Of a stretch of 64,000 nt of DNA, positions 59,045 through 64,000 are shown one piece after another. The stretch is taken from the NCBI RefSeq assembly GCF_003856495.1, contig NZ_CP034118.1, positions 538,001-602,000 on the forward strand, read 5' to 3'. A program made the translations under genes and the position numbers. The stretch is from Staphylospora marina (GTDB lineage: Bacteria; Bacillota; Bacilli; Thermoactinomycetales; Thermoactinomycetaceae). The stretch's first letter is position 1; each line of letters starts with the position of its first letter. The notes beneath the pieces are model-generated. The model did no database searches. It saw only the letters and a list, made by a program, of their open reading frames with translations, and was not told the origin of the DNA.

Positions 59045-59587
59045 ATGAACGATATGCCTTTTCATTGCAGTCACATGATGGGAGGAAACGTTTCTTTGTG
59101 TCCGGCTTTGAAGCAACTGAAGCAAGAACATACTCCTTTGAGGGAGCAACTGGAACAATTGTATCGAGCGGCCCGGGAAATCGGGGAAGAATCCCGGATT
59201 GAAGACTGGCGGGATGCATTGGTCGAACTGAAAGAAAAAGCGATTCTCTTTGAACAGGATTTGGAGCCTCACTCTGAAAGGGAAGAAGGGGTCCTGTTTC
59301 CGATGATGGCTCAATACATCGGAAGAGAGTCCGGACCGATCGCAGTGATGGAAGATGAACATGAACAAGGAAAGAAATATCTGCAATCCTTTATCGCAAA
59401 GATTGACCAGGCGACCGCGCCGGTGACTTCCGAGAAGGCAAAGGAAATCGGCTCTTTCATGATGGAAGCTTACCGGATCTTGTTCCATCACTTCATCAAA
59501 GAGGAAAACGTATTGTTCCCCATGGCGGAACGCTTGCTTTCACCCGAAGAAAAAGAACTATTGGCGAAACAACTTCAGGCCGATTAA
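59045..59587 (+). CDS. hemerythrin-like (HHE) domain protein
   Basis: The 180-residue protein has the HHE pattern: ALKQLKQEHTPLREQLEQL, LEPHSEREEGVLFPMMAQYI, IAVMEDEHEQGKKYL and LFHHFIKEENVLFPMAERLL, supplying His and Glu for a di-iron site. An N-terminal HCSHMMGG segment adds possible metal ligands. Such proteins bind oxygen or NO, or act in Fe-S repair with RIC. ATG 59045 has AGGAGGG 7 bases upstream. It follows the RIC gene by 83 bp and is probably cotranscribed. Confidence 0.82.
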   Translation: MNDMPFHCSHMMGGNVSLCPALKQLKQEHTPLREQLEQLYRAAREIGEESRIEDWRDALVELKEKAILFEQDLEPHSEREEGVLFPMMAQYIGRESGPIAVMEDEHEQGKKYLQSFIAKIDQATAPVTSEKAKEIGSFMMEAYRILFHHFIKEENVLFPMAERLLSPEEKELLAKQLQAD

Positions 59588-59600
59588 TCAAAACATAAAA

Positions 59601-59643
59601 CGCGGGCAAAGGATTGCACAGTCTTTGCCCGCGCTGTTTTCAT
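59601..59643. terminator. bidirectional terminator between the hemerythrin-like gene and hemY
   Basis: CGCGGGCAAAG (59601-59611) pairs with CTTTGCCCGCG (59633-59643), followed by CTGTTTTC. Confidence 0.8.
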
Positions 59644-59683
59644 TCACCGGTGAGCGACCGGCCGGTTTGGAGAACACATCTTT

Positions 59684-61096
59684 TCAAGCGCCGTTGGAAA
59701 GATAACTCAGCACATCCCGGACCGCTTTTTTGCCTTGATTGATGCAATCCGGAATACCGGATCCCGCATACGAGGAGCCAACCAAAAAGACGCCGGGATA
59801 ACGGCTTTCCATCTCTTCGTACAGTTGTTTCAACCATGCCTGATGCCCGACGGCGAACTGGGTCATGGCGTTTTTCCAGCGGGTGACACAAGTAAACTCC
59901 GGATCGCCGGTGACGGGGAAAACGCGTTTCATGTCCCGGAGAACCACATCCACGATTTCATCATCCGGCTTGTCAACGATCTCTTCATCTCCGGCGCGCC
60001 CCACGTAACAGCGGAGCAACGCTTTTCCGGGCGGAGTGGTGTGCGGCCATTTTTTATGTGTCCAAGTGCAAGCGGTGATGGTATAAGGTTCCGTTCTGGG
60101 GATCACAAAGCCCGTTCCTTCTTTGGACAGATGAACCGCATCTTCCGGAAACGCCAGAATGACGGTTGCCACGGAGACGGGGTGGTCATGCAGAGGTTCC
60201 AAAAAGTCGGCGTTTCCAAGGACTTGGCGTGTCACCCGATGCGGAACGGCCATAATGATGGCATCCGCTTGCAACGGCTCACCGCCGTTCAACCGGATCA
60301 GATACCCCTGATCGGTTTTTTCCACCCGTTTCAGCGGCTGCCCCTTGATCACGTGGACTTGCGTCAGTTGCTCCTCGATCGCTTCCACCATGGAATGAAG
60401 CCCTTTTTTGAGGGTGAGGAACACCCCTTTCGGTTTCGACGCCGTTGATTGGGGAGGACGCATGGTTTTCGTTGCCAGAATCAAACTGCGGTATTTCTTC
60501 TCCATCTCGGCAAATTGAGGGAGTGTGGACATCAAGCTCAACGTGTCGATGTCTCCGGCGTAGATCCCCGACAACAAAGGCTCGATGATCCGATCGACCA
60601 CTTCATCTCCCAAACGGCGGCGGAAGAAGGAGCCAATGGATTGATCTTCACCTTCCGGTTGTTTCGAACGGGGCAAAAACAAGTCCGCCAGCGCCCGAAC
60701 TTTGCCGGCGGGAGAAACCAGGGAAGTGAAAGCAAACGGTTTCAGTTTGGTCGGTACACCCATCACCGCGCCCTCCGGAATGGGCATGAGCTGATCGCGA
60801 TGCAGAATGTAGGCTTGTCCCGTCCGATTATGGACCAGTTCGTCCGCAAGACCCAAATCTTTTGCAAGCTCAGCGGCGCTTTTTTTCCGTTCCAAAAAGG
60901 AATCGGGGCCTTGTTCCATGACGAAACCGTCACGAACCAGGGTTTGGATCTTTCCGCCCAGGCGGTTGGAAGATTCCAATAACGTAACCTGCCAATCAAG
61001 CGCCTTTTTCTTCAGTTCTTTTTGCAGGTAAAAGGCGGCGGATAACCCGGTAATCCCTCCGCCGACAATGACGACACGGGGTTTTTGGGTTGTCAT
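59684..61096 (-). CDS. hemY: coproporphyrinogen III oxidase CgoX (HemY)
   Basis: HemY oxidises coproporphyrinogen III to coproporphyrin III in the Gram-positive heme route. The 470-residue flavoprotein has the N-terminal FAD loop [30 protein letters not shown], and a C-terminal [20 protein letters not shown]. Its ATG overlaps the hemH stop (ATGA), so translation is coupled. It is the last gene of hemE-hemH-hemY. Confidence 0.92.
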   Translation of the reverse strand: MTTQKPRVVIVGGGITGLSAAFYLQKELKKKALDWQVTLLESSNRLGGKIQTLVRDGFVMEQGPDSFLERKKSAAELAKDLGLADELVHNRTGQAYILHRDQLMPIPEGAVMGVPTKLKPFAFTSLVSPAGKVRALADLFLPRSKQPEGEDQSIGSFFRRRLGDEVVDRIIEPLLSGIYAGDIDTLSLMSTLPQFAEMEKKYRSLILATKTMRPPQSTASKPKGVFLTLKKGLHSMVEAIEEQLTQVHVIKGQPLKRVEKTDQGYLIRLNGGEPLQADAIIMAVPHRVTRQVLGNADFLEPLHDHPVSVATVILAFPEDAVHLSKEGTGFVIPRTEPYTITACTWTHKKWPHTTPPGKALLRCYVGRAGDEEIVDKPDDEIVDVVLRDMKRVFPVTGDPEFTCVTRWKNAMTQFAVGHQAWLKQLYEEMESRYPGVFLVGSSYAGSGIPDCINQGKKAVRDVLSYLSNGA

Positions 61097-62046
61097 GATT
61101 CAATCCTCTCCAAAGCGGCCAGGCGTTTTTCCACCACATCGGCGAGACATTGGATGAATTCCGGGGCGGCATTGGGCATCGCCGGTCTGTAATAACGGAC
61201 TCCGAGCTCTTCCGTCACCTGTTTGCATTCGATGTCGTTATCATACAGAACTTCCAGATGATCGGCGACAAAACCAACCGGACAGTACACAAAGGAACGG
61301 TATCCTTTCTCCTCATGCAACTGTCTCGTCAGATCCTGCACATCAGGACCCAGCCATGGCACGGGAGTGTTTCCTGCGCTTTGCCAACCGATGGCGTAAT
61401 GTTGGATTTGTGCCCGTTCGGCAATGAGCCGGGCCGTTTCTTCCAGCTGTTTCGGATAAGGATCTCCCAATTGCAGGATTTTTTCCGGCAAACTGTGCGC
61501 CGAGAAGATCACAACGGTTTTTTCCTGTTCTTCCGCCGGAATGGTGGAAAACGTCTGTTTCAACCGCTTGGCCCAAAGGTCGATGAATTTGGGTTCGTCG
61601 TACCAGCTGTCCACCGTGTGGATCCGAGGGCCGCCCAGTTTTTCCGCTTCATTATTGGCGCGTTCATTGTAGGATTTCACGCTTAAGGTGGAATAGTGCG
61701 GGGCCAGCACGATGCTGACCGCTTCTTCGATTCCATCCTCGTGCATTTGCTGTACGGCATCCTCAATGAACGGAGAGATATGCTTCAAACCGACATACGC
61801 CTGAAAGGTACGTCCGTTAGAGCGGGAATTCAATTCTTTCTCCAATGCGGCGGTTTGATCTTCGGTGATCTTAGCCAAAGGCGAAACACCGCCGATCATC
61901 TCATACCTTCTCTTCAGGTCCTCCAAAAGCTCGGTTGGAGGTTTGTTGCCACGGCGAATATGTGTATAGTAAGGTTCAATTTCTTCGGGGCTTCTCGGCG
62001 TGCCATAAGCCATCACCAACAAACCTGTTTTTTTTGCCACGGCCAT
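61093..62046 (-). CDS. hemH: coproporphyrin ferrochelatase CpfC (HemH)
   Basis: HemH inserts Fe2+ into coproporphyrin III. The 317-residue protein has [21 protein letters not shown] at the start, [15 protein letters not shown], the catalytic His in [13 protein letters not shown], and the Glu-bearing [15 protein letters not shown]. The ATG at 62046 shares TGATG with the hemE stop; a GTG one codon upstream is possible. It is the middle gene of the operon. Confidence 0.92.
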   Translation of the reverse strand: MAVAKKTGLLVMAYGTPRSPEEIEPYYTHIRRGNKPPTELLEDLKRRYEMIGGVSPLAKITEDQTAALEKELNSRSNGRTFQAYVGLKHISPFIEDAVQQMHEDGIEEAVSIVLAPHYSTLSVKSYNERANNEAEKLGGPRIHTVDSWYDEPKFIDLWAKRLKQTFSTIPAEEQEKTVVIFSAHSLPEKILQLGDPYPKQLEETARLIAERAQIQHYAIGWQSAGNTPVPWLGPDVQDLTRQLHEEKGYRSFVYCPVGFVADHLEVLYDNDIECKQVTEELGVRYYRPAMPNAAPEFIQCLADVVEKRLAALERIES

Positions 62047-63077
62047 CACCTCGATGTATATTCATGGACAAAGGAAGTCAGTTTTTGCAACGTTTCCACC
62101 TTGACATCCGGAAAGATGCCATGCCCGAGGTTGAAAATATAACCGGGCTGTTCCATGCCTTGATCCAGAATTTCCTTGGCTCTTTGTTCGATCAGCTCCC
62201 AAGAACCCAAAAGAAGGGAAGGATCCAGGTTTCCTTGCAAGGCCTTGTCCACTCCCCGGCTTCGTGCGGAGTGGATGGACGTGCGCCAATCCAGTCCGAT
62301 CACATCCACGGGCAACCGGTTCCATTCTTCCAGAAGATGTCCTGCCCCGATGCCAAAATAGATGACGGGAACGCCCGTTGTTCGCAGCTCATTGAAGATA
62401 TACCGCATGATCGGAGCCACATACGTCCGGTAGTCCTGTTCGTTCAAAGCGCCGACCCAAGAGTCAAATACTTGCACGGCGTGGGCTCCGGCGGCAATTT
62501 GCGCTTTCAGATACACAACGGTCATGTCACCCAGCTTTTGCATGAGCGCATGCCAGGCAGACGGGGCCGCATACATCAATCCCTTTGTCTTATGGTAGTT
62601 TTTTGAAGGACCGCCTTCAATCATGTAGCTGGCGAGTGTAAACGGAGCGCCGGCAAAGCCGATCAACGGCACCGACAATTGTTGGTTCAGGATTTTGACG
62701 GCTTCCAAAATCGTCGGCACATGCGCTTCAGGATCGAGCTCTCCCAGGCGGCTGACATCCTGCTCCGTACGGATCGGGTTGGCGATGACGGGACCGATGC
62801 CCGATTTGATTTCCACATCCACGCCAATGTGCTTGAGCGGGGTCATGATATCGGCAAACAGAATGGCGGCATCCACACCCAATTGTTCCACGGGAAGGCG
62901 GGTCACTTCCGCGCATACCTCAGGAATTTCGCTCATTTCGAAAAAGGAATATTTCTGCCGAATGGCCCGGTATTCCGGCTGATATCTGCCGGCCTGGCGC
63001 ATATACCAAACGGGAACATACGGTGTTTTCTCTTTTCGACATGCTTTCAGGAATACGTCATTAAATGGTTTGCTCAT
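62046..63077 (-). CDS. hemE: uroporphyrinogen decarboxylase
   Basis: HemE turns uroporphyrinogen III into coproporphyrinogen III. The 343-residue protein has [16 protein letters not shown] (Arg-rich substrate site), [36 protein letters not shown] and [13 protein letters not shown] 63077 has AAAGAGG 9 bases upstream and matches family starts. It is the first gene of hemE-hemH-hemY, behind a Crp/Fnr-type promoter with a leader of about 210 bases. Confidence 0.93.
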   Translation of the reverse strand: MSKPFNDVFLKACRKEKTPYVPVWYMRQAGRYQPEYRAIRQKYSFFEMSEIPEVCAEVTRLPVEQLGVDAAILFADIMTPLKHIGVDVEIKSGIGPVIANPIRTEQDVSRLGELDPEAHVPTILEAVKILNQQLSVPLIGFAGAPFTLASYMIEGGPSKNYHKTKGLMYAAPSAWHALMQKLGDMTVVYLKAQIAAGAHAVQVFDSWVGALNEQDYRTYVAPIMRYIFNELRTTGVPVIYFGIGAGHLLEEWNRLPVDVIGLDWRTSIHSARSRGVDKALQGNLDPSLLLGSWELIEQRAKEILDQGMEQPGYIFNLGHGIFPDVKVETLQKLTSFVHEYTSR

Positions 63078-63294
63078 TGTGATCGACCTCTTTAATGGTT
63101 TTCGGCGGCTTTTTTGGGACAATCGTGTTGCGCATCGAGAGCAAATGGAAAAGTGCTCCAAGACAGTTTAACAGGAATGAAGGCCAAAGTCCGCTTGCTT
63201 ACAAAAACTTGTTTGGAACGTTGTTTTTCGTGGTGGAACCTTCTTGTATTCAGAGTTGTTCCCACCCGGCTTCAAGCACATACTTATAGTTTAT
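63078..63294 (-). other. 5' leader of the hemEHY transcript
   Basis: About 210 bases between the inferred transcription start (63288) and hemE. I see no clear riboswitch, T-box or short ORF with a binding site. Confidence 0.45.
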
Positions 63295-63337
63295 ATTATA
63301 GAACGTGTTTATCAGAGGCAATGTGAATATAATCACA
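63295..63337 (-). promoter_or_regulatory. Crp/Fnr-type promoter of hemEHY
   Basis: A perfect dyad TGTGA-ATATAA-TCACA (63322-63337) is followed on the minus strand, after 21 bp, by a perfect TATAAT (63295-63300), box centre at -41.5 for a start at 63288. Confidence 0.82.
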
Positions 63338-63674
63338 AATTCTTTGAATGATTTTCGGAAATGGGTCGGCACCCGCAATGCTGAAACCGTATGATCGATT
63401 GACAGAATTGGATATGTTTCCAATGATGGTGCAGATGCCCGTTTGCTTCGGGGTTCATGAAGTTCTATCTACGCAAACAGACACATATGGTAAACCATCG
63501 ACAGCCGATGCAATTGTGGGAGTTGTCGCAATTCCGAACATGTACGGTGTCATCATCATCCGTTCATTCTCATTCAACCCGGGGAAAGATTCGGCTCCTC
63601 TCCATCTCGTTTCGACTCTTCATTCTGCGCTGAACAATCGGCGGTCTCTTCAAATGAAAGCGAGGGGAATTTAT
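63338..63674 (+). other. A+T-rich region before the DUF2935 gene
   Basis: It holds a possible promoter (TTGACA at 63400-63405, with AATGAT about 17 bp on). The reading frame of the DUF2935 gene stays open upstream to an ATG at 63378, but without a ribosome-binding site there and without recognisable protein sequence. Confidence 0.4.
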
Positions 63675-64000
63675 ATGTCAGATGGTTTTGTAGCCCGATC
63701 TTTGGATGAAATTCGATTTTGGTCCCGTATTATGAAGGAACACGCCTTCTTTCTCAGATTAGGATTCCGATGTGAAGATACTCAATTAATTCAAGAAGCC
63801 AATTATTTTTATGATCTGTTCCAACATATAGAAGACAGATCTCATTCCTTTTCAACAGATGCGGATCCGGAGACAATAGCAAGCTTCAATACAGAGGTTT
63901 ACAACGCTGCTTCAGGTATCTGGGCCTTTAAGAGAAAGGTTTTGGGGCTGGTATTACGTTGTCAGCTTCCAGGACAAAACAATTTTCCTTTGTTAATTGA
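63675..64000 (+). CDS. DUF2935 family protein (3' partial)
   Basis: The frame from ATG 63675 (GAGGGG 7 bases upstream) is open to the window edge, about 108 residues. It has the DUF2935 hallmarks EIRFWSRIMKEHAFFLRLGF and LIQEANYFYDLFQHI, helices of a ferritin-like bundle with conserved Glu and His. Members are found in spore-forming Firmicutes and have no known function. The gene is more A+T-rich than its neighbours. Confidence 0.75.
   Translation, partial: MSDGFVARSLDEIRFWSRIMKEHAFFLRLGFRCEDTQLIQEANYFYDLFQHIEDRSHSFSTDADPETIASFNTEVYNAASGIWAFKRKVLGLVLRCQLPGQNNFPLLI

Noticed and set aside
1-64000. tRNA, rRNA, insertion sequences or prophage
   Set aside because: No cloverleaf, rRNA motif, transposase or phage structural gene was recognised on either strand; only one lone recombinase-like gene is present.

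Overview
The window looks like chromosome of an endospore-forming, Gram-positive Bacillales organism, probably Thermoactinomycetaceae-like or a related thermophilic group. The taxonomic placement is inference; no rRNA gene is present. Supporting evidence: strong Shine-Dalgarno sites with frequent GTG/TTG starts, lipoprotein signal peptides, sporulation genes (spo0M, a YheC/YheD-type ATP-grasp protein), a complete PTS mannitol operon with a PRD regulator, the coproporphyrin-dependent heme genes hemE-hemH-hemY with hemQ, and a WalR-like box before a cell-wall endopeptidase. G+C is in the middle fifties by eye. No tRNA, rRNA, CRISPR array or insertion sequence was found.

Layout. 1-10.8 kb: envelope and housekeeping genes (a truncated GH18/deacetylase/glycosyltransferase, an NhaC-type antiporter, methyltransferases, an Sfp-type phosphopantetheinyl transferase, a glycerophosphodiesterase). 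It also holds a short ABC-F gene behind an almost textbook ribosome-sensing attenuator: promoter, 38-codon leader ORF, intrinsic terminator. 11.0-19.4 kb: a head-to-tail array of five paralogous genes coding for ankyrin repeats followed by a beta-propeller-like domain. The first copy is a remnant, the second is frameshifted in a G7 tract, and the last three are intact and mosaic. 19.4-31.5 kb: rifampin phosphotransferase, an RlmA-type 23S rRNA methyltransferase, CapA and NlpC/P60 proteins, a block of about 110-bp hairpin repeats, ywiC and the first hemQ. 31.7-35.5 kb: a three-gene osmoprotectant ABC transporter and two secreted proteins. 35.6-40.9 kb: mtlA-mtlR-mtlF-mtlD. 41-46 kb: metal efflux with its ArsR-type repressor, an amino-acid permease, a phosphoesterase and a DUF326-cupin fusion. 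46-52.5 kb: spo0M, a four-gene DUF1538/PII-like operon, a tyrosine recombinase, AlaX, a DMT exporter and a SUKH protein. 52.5-64 kb: a respiration and heme block with ba3-type cytochrome oxidase, cytochrome c, a second hemQ, two Crp/Fnr regulators, RIC/ScdA, a hemerythrin-like protein, hemEHY, and the start of a DUF2935 gene.

How the parts work together. Four promoters (ywiC, the oxidase operon, RIC and hemEHY) carry a TGTGA-N6-TCACA-like box separated from the -10 hexamer by exactly 21 bp. This predicts one oxygen- or redox-responsive Crp/Fnr regulon that couples heme synthesis, the terminal oxidase and iron-sulfur repair. One of the two local Crp/Fnr proteins has a CRP-like recognition helix that fits this box. 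Three genes that commonly confer drug tolerance (rph, an ABC-F relic, an RlmA-type methyltransferase) lie in the first 26 kb. The ankyrin/propeller array is the part least explained by known biology.
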